64,000 bases of DNA from CALMEC01 sp964434425 (GTDB lineage Bacteria > Actinomycetota > Thermoleophilia > Miltoncostaeales > Miltoncostaeaceae): positions 124,001-188,000 of the forward strand of contig CAYSVH010000002.1 in assembly GCA_964434425.1 (NCBI GenBank), written 5' to 3'. A program made the translations under genes and the position numbers. Shown here one piece after another: positions 1 through 8,555 of this stretch. Every line of letters starts with the position of its first letter. Position 1 is the stretch's first letter. The notes below the pieces were generated by a model. The model worked only from the letters and a program-made list of their open reading frames with translations, had not been told where the DNA came from and did not search any database.

Positions 1-2
1 AC

Positions 3-467
3 GATGAGGACGCCGCCGTCGCCGAGCCGGATCCCGCCGCCCTCGATGAGCTGGTCGGTCCGCCCGCCCGCGACGAGGACCAGCTCTCGTTGTTCCAGCC
101 CGTCTCGGCGACCCCGACGGGCCCCGCCGCGATCCACACGCCCTACGACAGCGGCATCCACACGTCGGACACGGATGACGAGGGTCTTCTCATCGAGTTC
201 CCGGACGTGGATCACCTGCGCCTTCCGGACGACGGTGAGGTCAGCCCGCGGGAACGTCGCCGACGCCTGCGCGACGCGAACGCCGCCGCCGTCCGCCAGG
301 TCTCGCGCGACCGCCGCCTGACGCACTCACACGTGAACGCCGAGCTGAACCGCGCCGTCGGGATCCGTCAGATCGGCGAGGCGACGCTGGAGCAGCTGGA
401 GGCCCGCCACCGGGCCGCCGAGCGCTGGCTGGTCGGCCTGCCGCTGCGCGAACACAGCGCGACCTGA
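3..467 (+). CDS. C-terminal part of an unidentified protein, possibly SF2 helicase
   Basis: An open frame runs in from the left edge and stops with TGA at 465-467, so only the last 154 codons are visible. The first half is acidic and Pro/Asp rich and looks disordered. The last 60 residues are a basic helical segment (RERRRRLRDANAAA) followed by HSHVNAELNRAVG and EATLEQLEARHRAAERWL. That ending resembles, from memory, the C-terminal tail of some actinobacterial SF2 DEAD/DEAH helicases. No catalytic motif is in view, so the product is a guess. An internal ATG does not exist at the true start; the gene begins outside the window. Confidence 0.55.
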   Translation, partial: DEDAAVAEPDPAALDELVGPPARDEDQLSLFQPVSATPTGPAAIHTPYDSGIHTSDTDDEGLLIEFPDVDHLRLPDDGEVSPRERRRRLRDANAAAVRQVSRDRRLTHSHVNAELNRAVGIRQIGEATLEQLEARHRAAERWLVGLPLREHSAT

Positions 468-521
468 GCGTCCGCCGGGCCGGGGCAGGAATCCGGCCCG
501 CGGTCCGACAACACGAGGGGA

Positions 522-1178
522 GTGACCCGCCTCCTCCATCCGTCGCGCCTCTCGGCCGCGTACCGCGTGCTCGCCGGAGTGGTCGTCGGCGTGCTCATCG
601 CCCTCCTCATGCCGAACGTCGAGCCCTGGACCGCACGGATCCTCTGCGGGTGGATCGCGTTCACCGTCACGCTCGCCCTCCTCATCGCACCGCTCTGGCG
701 CGCGGACGCCGACCTCACCGCCCGGTTCGCGACGAGAGATGACGACACCCGCGCCTTCGCCCGGGTGTTCGCACTGCTCACGGCCACCGTCAGCCTGCTC
801 GGGCCCGGCATCGTCCTCCACGAGGCCAGCGCCCGCAGCGGCGCGATGACCAGCGCGCTGATCATCCCGGCCCCCGCGACCGTCGCCGTGTCCTGGCTCG
901 TGCTGCACCTGGAGTACACGCTCCACTATGCACATCGCTAGTACGCCGACGGCGGCGGCGTGACGTTCCCCGCCGAGCACGACGACACGCCGGAGCCGCC
1001 GGACCTCCGCGACTTCGTCTCCTGTCGTTCACGCTCAGGATGACGTTCCAGGTGAGCGACAACAACATCACCACGCCGGATGCGGCGCCTGGTGCTGGGG
1101 CACTGCCTGCCGTCATACCTCTTCAGCGCGGTCGTCATCGCCGTGACGATCAACGCAGTCGCCGGCTTCGTGAGCTGA
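522..1178 (+). pseudogene. Decayed DUF1345-family membrane protein gene
   Basis: The first 139 codons (GTG at 522) encode three to four membrane helices and the segment LHLEYTLHYAHR, typical of DUF1345 integral membrane proteins of about 220 residues. A TAG at 939-941 stops the frame where the family has a Tyr-Tyr pair. The rest of the domain is still readable: YADGGGVTFPAEHDD up to about 1019, then after a one-base loss near 1020 LSFTLRMTFQVSDNNITTP, then after a one-base gain near 1079 MRRLVLGHCLPSYLF, ending at TGA 1176-1178. One nonsense codon plus two compensating frameshifts argue for a dead gene; sequencing error cannot be excluded. Confidence 0.75.
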
Positions 1179-1370
1179 CGGCGGAGCACGAGGATGGATG
1201 ACCGGCCGCCCGGCGCAGACCGTGTGGCCGGAGTCGACCAGCCGAGGGGACCGCGAGCCGCACGCGGTTGAGTGCCCTGCACCCATGCCGGCACCCCGGC
1301 CGGCCACGATGTCCGCCGCCCCCCGGGGCCGTTCGTCCCGCACCGGCGCCCGCGACCCAACCGGACACCC

Positions 1371-2135
1371 ATGACGGCTACCATCACACTGGACATGGCC
1401 TACAACGTCTCGGTGCTCACCTACGCAGACGCGTTGGCCGCAGGATTCGTCTCGTTCGCGAGCCCCTGCGCGCTCGCGCTCGTGCCCGGCTACCTCTCGT
1501 TCATCTCGGGCGCCACCTCGGGCGCCGTGGCGACGGAAGCGGGCGGCACCATGGCGACCCGTTCGCGTCCGGTGCTCACGGCCACCGCCGCCTTCGTCGC
1601 GGGCTTCGCCCTCATGTTCACGCTGTGGGGTGCGGGCGCCGGGTACCTGGGCAGCTCGCTCTCGGATCGCCGCGACATGATCAACCTGATCAGCGGGACC
1701 CTCCTCGTCCTGATGGGGGCGCTGATGCTGGCCATCCCGCACCTGTCGTTCCTCCAGGGCGAACGGCGACTCGACCTCGGCCGGCGGCCCACCACGTACG
1801 GCGGCGTCATGCTCGCGGGAGCGGCCTTCGCCATCGCATGGACACCCTGCACCGGCCCCTTCCTCGGTCAGGTCCTCACGCTCGCGGTACCCACCGAGTC
1901 ACCGCGCATCGGCGCGTCGCTCCTCTTCGTCTACGCGCTCGGCCTGGGCATCCCGTTCCTCCTCGCCGGTCTCTTCATGACGCAGACGCTGGCGCTCTCA
2001 CGACGGGTGCGCGACCACTGGAAGGCGATCACGACGGTGTCCGGAATACTCACCATCGCGATCGGCATACTCATCGCGACAGGACGGTTCACCCTCATCA
2101 CCCAAGAGATCTCAGGACTGGGGCTCGCTCTCTGA
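1371..2135 (+). CDS. ccdA: CcdA/DsbD-type thiol-disulfide transmembrane protein
   Basis: A protein of 254 residues with about six membrane helices. Two Cys lie in the conserved membrane positions of the CcdA family: SFASPCALALVPGYL near residue 35 and IAWTPCTGPFLG near residue 159. Such proteins carry electrons from cytoplasmic thioredoxin across the membrane to extracytoplasmic thiol-disulfide proteins, for example in cytochrome c maturation. ATG 1371 is preferred over upstream codons because the sequence before it is Pro-rich and unlike the family. No cytochrome c assembly partner is adjacent, but thioredoxin and its reductase occur at 24-25 kb. The stop codon overlaps the next gene as CTGA. 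Confidence 0.85.
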   Translation: MTATITLDMAYNVSVLTYADALAAGFVSFASPCALALVPGYLSFISGATSGAVATEAGGTMATRSRPVLTATAAFVAGFALMFTLWGAGAGYLGSSLSDRRDMINLISGTLLVLMGALMLAIPHLSFLQGERRLDLGRRPTTYGGVMLAGAAFAIAWTPCTGPFLGQVLTLAVPTESPRIGASLLFVYALGLGIPFLLAGLFMTQTLALSRRVRDHWKAITTVSGILTIAIGILIATGRFTLITQEISGLGLAL

Positions 2136-3211
2136 ACATCATCTCGGTCATCGGAAATCGCCCGCAGTTCGTGAAGGCGGCGCCGCTCTCCCGCGCCCTT
2201 CGACGTGAGAACGACGAGATCCTCGTCCACAGCGGGCAGCACTACGACCCGGAGCTGGCCGACCTCTTCTTCGACGAGCTCGACATCCCGGCACCCGACC
2301 ACGCGCTTGACGTGGGCCCGGGTTCGCCGAACATGCAGCTCTCCACCATGCTGGCGCGGCTCGACCCGCTGATCGAGAGCGAGCGGCCGGACCTCGTGAT
2401 GGTCTACGGCGACACCACCACCACCCTGGCCGGGGCGCTGGCCGCCGCCAAGCGCGACGTCCCGATCGCGCATGTGGAGGCCGGACTGCGCTCGTTCGTC
2501 CGGTCGATGCCCGAGGAACAGAACCGTGTCGTCACCGACCACCTGTCCGAGCTCCTCTTCGTGCCGACCCGGGTGGCCGTCGACAACCTGGCCGCCGAGG
2601 GCATCACGTCGGGGGTGCACGTGGTCGGCGACGTCATGTACGACGCGGCGCTCCTGTTCGCCCCGGTGGCCGCCGAACGCGAGGGGGCCTCGGCGTACGG
2701 CCTCGGATCCGGCGAGTACGTGCTCGTGACCGTCCACCGCGCGGCGGCCACCGACACCCGCGCGGCACTCGAGTCGCTGGTGGCCGTGCTCGGCGCGCTC
2801 GGCCGTCCCGCCATCTTCCCCGTACACCCCCGCACCCGGGCCAAGCTGGAGGCCGCCGACCTCTGGAGCGCGATCACCGCCATCCCGGATCTGCACGTCG
2901 CACCGCCCGTGGGCTATCTCGACTTCACCAACCTCCTCACGACCGCCGCCGCGGTCGTCACCGACTCCGGGGGCGTGCAGAAGGAGGCGTACTTCCACAA
3001 CGTCCCATGCGTCACGCTGCGTGACGAGACGGAGTGGGTCGAGACCGTCACCGGCGGCTTCAACACCCTGACCGGAATGGACCCGGACAGGGTCGTGGCC
3101 GCCCTCGCGCGGGCCGACGTGCCGGCGGATCGCCCCCTCTACTACGGCGACGGAGATGCCGCCGGGAAGATCACGGGGATCCTCGCCGAGTGGGCCACGG
3201 CTCGTACGTGA
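2132..3211 (+). CDS. wecB: Non-hydrolysing UDP-GlcNAc 2-epimerase (WecB/WbpI family)
   Basis: About 359 residues, full length for the WecB/MnaA family. The N-terminus NIISVIGNRPQFVKAAPLS, the segment HVEAGLRSF, PEEQNRVVTDH and the C-terminal UDP-binding stretch TDSGGVQKEAYFHN are all diagnostic. It interconverts UDP-GlcNAc with UDP-ManNAc or, in the WbpI variant, acts on UDP-GlcNAc(3NAc)A. The second role is attractive because WbpA/B/D-like genes follow at 5.4-8.4 kb. No ATG, GTG or TTG lies near the family start; the only fitting codon is CTG 2132, overlapping the ccdA stop as CTGA. The gene overlaps thrC by 4 bp (GTGA). Confidence 0.9.
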   Translation: MNIISVIGNRPQFVKAAPLSRALRRENDEILVHSGQHYDPELADLFFDELDIPAPDHALDVGPGSPNMQLSTMLARLDPLIESERPDLVMVYGDTTTTLAGALAAAKRDVPIAHVEAGLRSFVRSMPEEQNRVVTDHLSELLFVPTRVAVDNLAAEGITSGVHVVGDVMYDAALLFAPVAAEREGASAYGLGSGEYVLVTVHRAAATDTRAALESLVAVLGALGRPAIFPVHPRTRAKLEAADLWSAITAIPDLHVAPPVGYLDFTNLLTTAAAVVTDSGGVQKEAYFHNVPCVTLRDETEWVETVTGGFNTLTGMDPDRVVAALARADVPADRPLYYGDGDAAGKITGILAEWATART

Positions 3212-4689
3212 GCGTGCGCTACATCAGTACGCGCGGCACGGCCGACCAGCGGGGCGCCTCGTTCACGGACATCCTCCTGGAAGGCCTCATGCCCGACGGC
3301 GGCCTGGCCGTCCCCGACGCATACCCACGGCTGAGCGCGGCCGACCTGGCGGCGATGCGCGCGATGTCCTACCCGGAGCTCGCCCACGCGGTGCTGTCGC
3401 TCTTCATCGATGACATCCCCGACGCGGACCTCCGCGACATCGTCGACCGCACCTATACCCCGGCCGTGTTCGCCAACGCGGGCGCGGGAGAGGACCCGTC
3501 CGACATCACCCCGCTGGTGCGATTGGACGACGACCTGTGGATCCTCGCGCTGTCCAACGGACCCAGCCTGGCGTTCAAGGACATCGCGATGCAGCTGCTC
3601 GGCAACCTCTTCGAGTACGTCCTGGGCCGACGCGGCGAGACGCTCAACATCCTGGGTGCCACGAGCGGCGACACCGGATCGTCCGCCGAGTACGCGATGC
3701 GCGGGAAGACCGGCATCAGCGTGTTCATGCTCTCGCCGCACGGACGTATGAGCCCCTTCCAGACGGCCCAGATGTTCAGCCTGCAGGACCCGAACATCCA
3801 CAACATCGCCGTGCGCGGGGTGTTCGACGACTGCCAGGACATCGTGAAGGGCGTGTCCGCCGACGCCGGGTTCAAGCGCGGCTACCGCATCGGCACGGTG
3901 AACTCGATCAACTGGGCGCGCGTCGCCGCGCAGGTCGTCTACTACTTCGCGGCGTACTTCTCGACCGGCAAGGACGACGGCACCGCCGTCAGCTTCTCGG
4001 TGCCGTCCGGGAACTTCGGGAACATCTGCGCCGGGCACATCGCCCGCAGCATGGGGCTTCCCATCCGCCGTCTGGTGCTCGCGACGAACGAGAACGACGT
4101 GCTCGAGGAGTTCGTGCGTACCGGCGTCTACCGTCCCCGCGCGGGGGCTGCGACGCACGCCACGTCGAGCCCGTCGATGGACATCTCGCGCGCATCGAAC
4201 CTCGAACGCTTCGTGTTCGACGCCGTCGGACGCGACCCCGGAACGGTGCGGGAGCTGTGGACGACGCTGGGGTCCGAGGGTGTGTTCACCCTCCCGGCCC
4301 CGGGGTCCCCGGCGGACGTGATCGCCGACTTCGGCTTCGTCGCCGGATCGAGCACCCATACCGATCGCCTCGCCACGATCCGCGAGATCCGTGACCGGTA
4401 CGGACGCCTGATCGACCCCCACACCGCCGACGGCGTGCACGTCGGACGCGCGGTTCGCGAGCCGGGAGAGCCCCTCGTCTGCCTCGAGACCGCGCTTCCG
4501 GCCAAGTTCGCGGAGACCACCCTGGAGGCGATCGGCGAGCTCCCCCCGCGACCGCCCCGGTTCGAGGGCATCGAGGACCTTCCCCTCCGCTTCGAGCTGG
4601 TCGACGCCGACGTCGATGCCGTCAAGGCCCTCATCCGCGCGAACGCGACGCCCGCCGAGGATCGGCCTCTCGAGGTCCCACCGCGGTGA
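3208..4689 (+). CDS. thrC: Threonine synthase
   Basis: A PLP enzyme of 493 residues that converts O-phosphohomoserine to threonine. The N-terminus VRYISTRG and the PLP-lysine motif GPSLAFKDIAMQ (lysine near residue 126) match ThrC, as do TSGDTGSSAEYA (phosphate/PLP loop) and VPSGNFGNICAGH. GTG 3208 is the start: it overlaps the epimerase stop as GTGA and gives the family N-terminus. Its position between two sugar-nucleotide genes is unusual; translational coupling to wecB suggests they share a transcript. Confidence 0.93.
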   Translation: MSVRYISTRGTADQRGASFTDILLEGLMPDGGLAVPDAYPRLSAADLAAMRAMSYPELAHAVLSLFIDDIPDADLRDIVDRTYTPAVFANAGAGEDPSDITPLVRLDDDLWILALSNGPSLAFKDIAMQLLGNLFEYVLGRRGETLNILGATSGDTGSSAEYAMRGKTGISVFMLSPHGRMSPFQTAQMFSLQDPNIHNIAVRGVFDDCQDIVKGVSADAGFKRGYRIGTVNSINWARVAAQVVYYFAAYFSTGKDDGTAVSFSVPSGNFGNICAGHIARSMGLPIRRLVLATNENDVLEEFVRTGVYRPRAGAATHATSSPSMDISRASNLERFVFDAVGRDPGTVRELWTTLGSEGVFTLPAPGSPADVIADFGFVAGSSTHTDRLATIREIRDRYGRLIDPHTADGVHVGRAVREPGEPLVCLETALPAKFAETTLEAIGELPPRPPRFEGIEDLPLRFELVDADVDAVKALIRANATPAEDRPLEVPPR

Positions 4690-4694
4690 CGTTC

Positions 4695-4718
4695 GGTGGT
4701 CGCTTCACGCGGGCCACC
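4695..4718. terminator. Imperfect hairpin between convergent genes
   Basis: GGTGGTCGC pairs with GCGGGCCACC around a short TTCAC loop, with one mismatch or bulge. It lies just after thrC and just before the end of the minus-strand gene at 4723, where a bidirectional terminator would be expected. Confidence 0.35.
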
Positions 4719-4722
4719 GAGA

Positions 4723-5310
4723 TCAGCCGTCCGGGGGCCGCGGAACGCCCTGCGGATCGTCCGGGATCTCGACGACGACGGCCCGTCCGTAGCTCGTGAC
4801 GAGGGCCTTCGGGCGGACGAGGATCCACAGTTCGCTGCGCCGTCGCCGCTCCTCCCCCTCCCAGCGCGACGCCTCGACCAGGTCCAGGACGCCGGAGGCC
4901 AGTGCCGCACCCACCACGATGCCCGCCGTGACCCCGCCCCACCCGGCCATCGCATCGAACATCAGGACGACCACGACCGTCAGGAAGACGGCGGCCGAGT
5001 AGCGCATCCGGCGCTCCCGGGCGGCTGCGCGGGTCTCGAACACCATGCTGGCCGCCGGTGGCCGGACCTCCCTCAGTCCGTCGGTGACCCGCCGGGACAC
5101 GTTCATGACCGCGGCGATCACGCCGAGGAGCGCGACGAGGAGCGCGACGAGGAGCGCGCGCCGCGGCTGCAGCGGCTGATTGATCAGCCACTGCGTGACC
5201 CACCAGAGAACCGTGGCCGCCGCGACCGCGATCGCCAGGCTGCCGCGGATCCGGATCTCCTCGGCCGCGCGGGTGATCCGTGGCATGCCGTCAAGCGTCG
5301 CATCGGACAT
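4723..5310 (-). CDS. Hypothetical membrane protein
   Basis: 195 residues with two pairs of hydrophobic segments, near 28-75 (SLAIAVAAATVLWWV, ALLVALLVALLGVIAAVMN) and near 110-150 (AAVFLTVVVVLMFD, GIVVGAALASGVLDL), and a charged C-terminal tail. It resembles no family I can name. ATG 5310 (MSDATLDGMP) is preferred over an upstream GTG because that extension would run into the promoter region shared with the divergent dehydrogenase gene at 5358. Confidence 0.65.
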   Translation of the reverse strand: MSDATLDGMPRITRAAEEIRIRGSLAIAVAAATVLWWVTQWLINQPLQPRRALLVALLVALLGVIAAVMNVSRRVTDGLREVRPPAASMVFETRAAARERRMRYSAAVFLTVVVVLMFDAMAGWGGVTAGIVVGAALASGVLDLVEASRWEGEERRRRSELWILVRPKALVTSYGRAVVVEIPDDPQGVPRPPDG

Positions 5311-5316
5311 TTCGGT

Positions 5317-5322
5317 TACGAT
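5317..5322 (+). promoter_or_regulatory. Possible -10 element for the dehydrogenase gene
   Basis: TACGAT lies 36 bp before the GTG at 5358 in a 47-bp divergent gap. The same hexamer occurs before trxB. No good -35 is seen. Confidence 0.35.
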
Positions 5323-5357
5323 AGCCCCTTGCACACACTGACCCAACCCACACACAC

Positions 5358-6629
5358 GTGGTGAGCCAGCCCGCCGCGCGGGTGGGCGTGATCGGCATGG
5401 GCTACGTCGGCCTGCCGCTCGCCGTCACCTTCGCGGAAGCCGGTGTTCCCGTCATCGGCCTCGACGCCGTCCAGTCCAAGGTTGCACAGCTCAACCGCGG
5501 CGAGTCCTATATCGAGGACGTTCCCAATGACAGGCTCCTCCCCCTCGTGGAGAAGGGCCTCGTCACGGCGACGACCGACTGGGACAAGATGCGGTTCGTC
5601 GACAACGTCATCATCTGTCTCCCCACACCGCTCGACGACCATCGTGAGCCGGATCTGTCGGCGGTCCTCGGAGCCGCCGAGAGCCTCGCCACACGCCTCC
5701 GCAAGGGGCATCTGGTGGTCCTGGAGAGCACGACGTACCCCGGCACCACCCGGGACGAGCTCGTGCCGGTGCTCGAGCGCTCCGGACTGCAGGCAGGACG
5801 TGACTTCAACATCGCCTTCTCGCCGGAACGCGTGGATCCCGGTCGCACCGACTGGACCACCCGCACGACCCCGAAGGTGGTCGGCGGCCTGACGGAGGAG
5901 TGCTCCAACCGCGCCCAGGAGCTCTACGGCGCGTTCGCCGACGAGGTCGTGCCGGTCTCCACCCCCGAGATCGCCGAGATGACGAAGCTCCTGGAGAACA
6001 TCTTCCGGAGCGTCAACATCGCCCTCGTCAACGAGATGGCGATGCTCTGCGACCGCATGGGGATCGACGTCTGGGAGGTGATCCGCGCGGCGTCCACGAA
6101 GCCGTTCGGGTTCATGGCCTTCCAGCCCGGACCCGGCCTCGGTGGCCACTGCATCCCGATCGACCCCTTCTACCTGACCTGGAAGGCCCGCGAGTACGAG
6201 TTCCACACCGAGTTCATCGAGCTCGCCGGCAAGATCAACTCGCACATGCCGTCCTTTTGCGTCAACAAGTTGTCGCGTGCGCTGAACACCAAGCGCAAGC
6301 CGCTCAACGGCAGCCGTATCCTCGTGATCGGCGTCGCCTACAAGGCCGACGTGAACGACATGCGCGAGAGCCCGGCACTCAAGGTCATCGAGCTGCTGGT
6401 CGGCGAGGGTGCGGAGGTCTCGTACCACGACCCGCACATCCCGACCCTGGTGAAGAAGGGCCTCACGAGCGTCGAGCTGACCGCCGAGAACCTCGCCGCG
6501 GCCGACGCCGTCGCGGTCGTCACCCCGCACAGCTCGGTCGACTGGGACTTCGTCGCCGACAACGCGCAGCTCGTGGTCGACTTCCGCAATGTCGTGCCGC
6601 AGCGCGACGGAAAGGTCTGGACGCTTTGA
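5358..6629 (+). CDS. wbpA: UDP-N-acetylglucosamine/mannosamine 6-dehydrogenase (WbpA type)
   Basis: 423 residues, a complete nucleotide-sugar dehydrogenase. The Rossmann motif GVIGMGYVGLPLA is at residues 10-22, the central Lys/Asn region KLLENIFRSVNIALVNE near 210, and the catalytic Cys in GLGGHCIPIDP near 265. The C-terminal UDP-binding domain has GVAYKADVNDMRESPA. The stretch TRTTPKVVGGLT and the overall pattern fit the WbpA/WecC branch (N-acetylhexosamine substrates) better than UDP-glucose dehydrogenase. The product would be a UDP-HexNAc uronic acid. It overlaps the next oxidoreductase by 4 bp (TTGA), so the two are translationally coupled. Confidence 0.88.
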   Translation: MVSQPAARVGVIGMGYVGLPLAVTFAEAGVPVIGLDAVQSKVAQLNRGESYIEDVPNDRLLPLVEKGLVTATTDWDKMRFVDNVIICLPTPLDDHREPDLSAVLGAAESLATRLRKGHLVVLESTTYPGTTRDELVPVLERSGLQAGRDFNIAFSPERVDPGRTDWTTRTTPKVVGGLTEECSNRAQELYGAFADEVVPVSTPEIAEMTKLLENIFRSVNIALVNEMAMLCDRMGIDVWEVIRAASTKPFGFMAFQPGPGLGGHCIPIDPFYLTWKAREYEFHTEFIELAGKINSHMPSFCVNKLSRALNTKRKPLNGSRILVIGVAYKADVNDMRESPALKVIELLVGEGAEVSYHDPHIPTLVKKGLTSVELTAENLAAADAVAVVTPHSSVDWDFVADNAQLVVDFRNVVPQRDGKVWTL

Positions 6630-7636
6630 GCACGGTTCGACTGGGTGTCGTGGGCCTCAACTACTGGGGTCCCAACCTCGCACGGAACTTCGACCGGCTG
6701 CCGGGGTGCGAGCTCGCCTACTGCTGCGACCTCGACGAGGAGGTCCTCGACCGGCACCGCGCCGCCTTCCCGCAGAGCACGTTCACCACGAACCTGGACG
6801 ACCTGCTGAACGACGGTTCGCTCGACGCCGTCGTCATCGCGACGTCGGTGCCCACCCACGGCGCGCTCGCGTGCCAGGCTCTGGACGCCGGCAAGCACGT
6901 CTTCGTCGAGAAGCCGCTCGCCCTCACGGTGGAGGACGCCCGCCGGGTCACCGACCTCGCCGCCGAGCGCGGCCTCGTCGCCATGGTCGACCACCTCCTC
7001 GTGTACCACCCCGGCCTGGGGAAGGTGAAGGAGCTCATCGACAGCGGCGAGCTCGGGTCCAAGACCTACTACATGTACGGCAACCGCCAGAACCTGGGCA
7101 TCGTCCGCCAGGACGAGAACGCTCTCTGGAGCCTCGGCCCGCACGACATCAGCGTGATGCTGTGGTTCGCGGGCGAGCGCCCGTCGGAGGTCGCCGCCTG
7201 GGGCAGCTCGTACCTGCAGGAGGGTGTGGAGGACGTGGTCTTCGGCCATCTGCGCTTCCCGTCCGGGGTCACCGGGCACCTTCACCTGTCATGGCTCGAC
7301 CCGCACAAGATGCGGAAGATGACCGTGATCGGGTCGGAGCGCATGGTGGTGTTCGACGACATGGAAACCGACCGCAAGGTCACGGTCTACGACAAGGGCC
7401 CCGTCCCCCCGACATCGGAGTACGGCGAGTACATCCAGGTTCGCTCGGGAGACATCCACATCCCGAAGATCCCGGGTACCGAGCCCCTGCGACTCGTCTG
7501 CGAGCACTTCGTGGAATCGGTCGCCAACGGAACCACCCCCCTGTCCGACGCCGCCGCCGGCCTCGCCGTGGTGGAGGTCCTGGAGGCCATGACCGAATCG
7601 CTGGCCTCGTCCGGCCGGCCCGTCAGTCTGTCCTGA
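6626..7636 (+). CDS. wbpB: Gfo/Idh/MocA oxidoreductase (WbpB-like)
   Basis: 336 residues. The N-terminal NAD-binding fold begins VRLGVVGLNYWGPNLARN and contains the family motif HVFVEKPLALTVED near residues 91-104. In the WbpB role it would oxidise C3 of UDP-GlcNAc uronate to the 3-keto sugar. Placement directly after a WbpA-like dehydrogenase and before a WbpD-like acetyltransferase supports that, but Gfo/Idh proteins are diverse and substrate is inferred. TTG 6626 is the start, overlapping the previous stop. Confidence 0.82.
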   Translation: MSTVRLGVVGLNYWGPNLARNFDRLPGCELAYCCDLDEEVLDRHRAAFPQSTFTTNLDDLLNDGSLDAVVIATSVPTHGALACQALDAGKHVFVEKPLALTVEDARRVTDLAAERGLVAMVDHLLVYHPGLGKVKELIDSGELGSKTYYMYGNRQNLGIVRQDENALWSLGPHDISVMLWFAGERPSEVAAWGSSYLQEGVEDVVFGHLRFPSGVTGHLHLSWLDPHKMRKMTVIGSERMVVFDDMETDRKVTVYDKGPVPPTSEYGEYIQVRSGDIHIPKIPGTEPLRLVCEHFVESVANGTTPLSDAAAGLAVVEVLEAMTESLASSGRPVSLS

Positions 7637-7685
7637 GGATCGATCCCACGATCCCGCGCAGTCAAACCGTCTCAGGAGGCGCACA

Positions 7686-8381
7686 GTGAGCCGTGAGAAC
7701 CTGGTCCTCGGTGAGGGCGTCGTCATCGGCGAGGACGTCGAGATCGGGGCCAACGTGGTCATCCACGAGGGAACCGTCATCGGCGACGGCGTGATCATCC
7801 AGGACAACGTGGTGCTGGGCAAGCAGCCGCGCCTCGGCAAGAAGTCGACGGCCAAGCGCGAACCCGCCGCCCCGCTGCGCATCGGATCCGGCACCGCCAT
7901 CTGCGCCGGCGCCGTGATCTTCGCCGGATCGGTGGTCGGCGACGATTGCGTGATCGGCGATCAGACCGCCATCCGCGAGCGCGTCACCATCGGGGACAAC
8001 GTCATCCTGGGACGCGGCAGCCTCGTCGAGAACGACACCACCATCGGCGACAACACGAAGATCCAGGCGAACGTCTACATCACGGCGTACTCACTGCTCG
8101 AGGACAACGTGTTCATCGCCCCGTGCGTGGCCACCACCAACGACAACTTCATGGGTCGCACCGAGGCGCGCCACGCCTCCGTGAAGGGCCCCACCATCCG
8201 CCGCGGAGCACGGGTGGGTGGCGCGTGCATCATCCTCCCGGGGATCGAGATCGGTGCCGAGGCCTTCATCGCCGCCGGTGCACTCGTGACGAAGGACGTG
8301 CCCGCCGGCAAGCTGGTGGCCGGGCTCCCCGCCCGCGTGTGGCGGGACGTGCCCGCCGAGGAGTTGCTCGAGAACCAGTAG
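7686..8381 (+). CDS. wbpD: Left-handed beta-helix N-acetyltransferase (WbpD-like)
   Basis: 231 residues built almost wholly of hexapeptide repeats (VIGEDVEIGANVVIHEG, VIGDDCVIGDQTAIRE), ending in the usual AGALVTKDVPAGKLVAGLPAR acyl-CoA site. WbpD-type enzymes acetylate the 3-amino group of UDP-GlcNAc3N uronate. The C-terminal half (FIAPCVATTNDNFMGR) matches this branch. The GTG start is preceded by CAGGAGG at a good distance. A PLP aminotransferase (WbpE), the step between WbpB and WbpD, is not in the window. Confidence 0.85.
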   Translation: MSRENLVLGEGVVIGEDVEIGANVVIHEGTVIGDGVIIQDNVVLGKQPRLGKKSTAKREPAAPLRIGSGTAICAGAVIFAGSVVGDDCVIGDQTAIRERVTIGDNVILGRGSLVENDTTIGDNTKIQANVYITAYSLLEDNVFIAPCVATTNDNFMGRTEARHASVKGPTIRRGARVGGACIILPGIEIGAEAFIAAGALVTKDVPAGKLVAGLPARVWRDVPAEELLENQ

Positions 8382-8391
8382 ACGAGCGAGT

Positions 8392-8429
8392 CGGGAATCC
8401 GAGCCGGCCTCGGCGATCGGAGATTCCCG
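8392..8429 (+). terminator. Nested hairpin after the acetyltransferase gene
   Basis: CGGGAATC (8392-8399) pairs perfectly with GATTCCCG (8422-8429), and the loop holds a second small stem. It begins 11 bp after the stop codon. No T-tract is seen. Confidence 0.5.
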
Positions 8430-8555
8430 GAAGGCGAACGGTCCGCGCGTAGCGGAGGACATTCGCCGATCTCCACCGATGGAATCCTCCACGATCACAC
8501 GAGGAGATCCATCTGCGGGTTCACGGGGGTCCGGGCTCGCAAGAGCCGAGACTCA

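Noticed and set aside
1268..2131. A 288-residue N-terminal extension of the epimerase
   Set aside because: It is ccdA read in another frame, rich in Arg, His and Pro. The WecB family starts at 2132.
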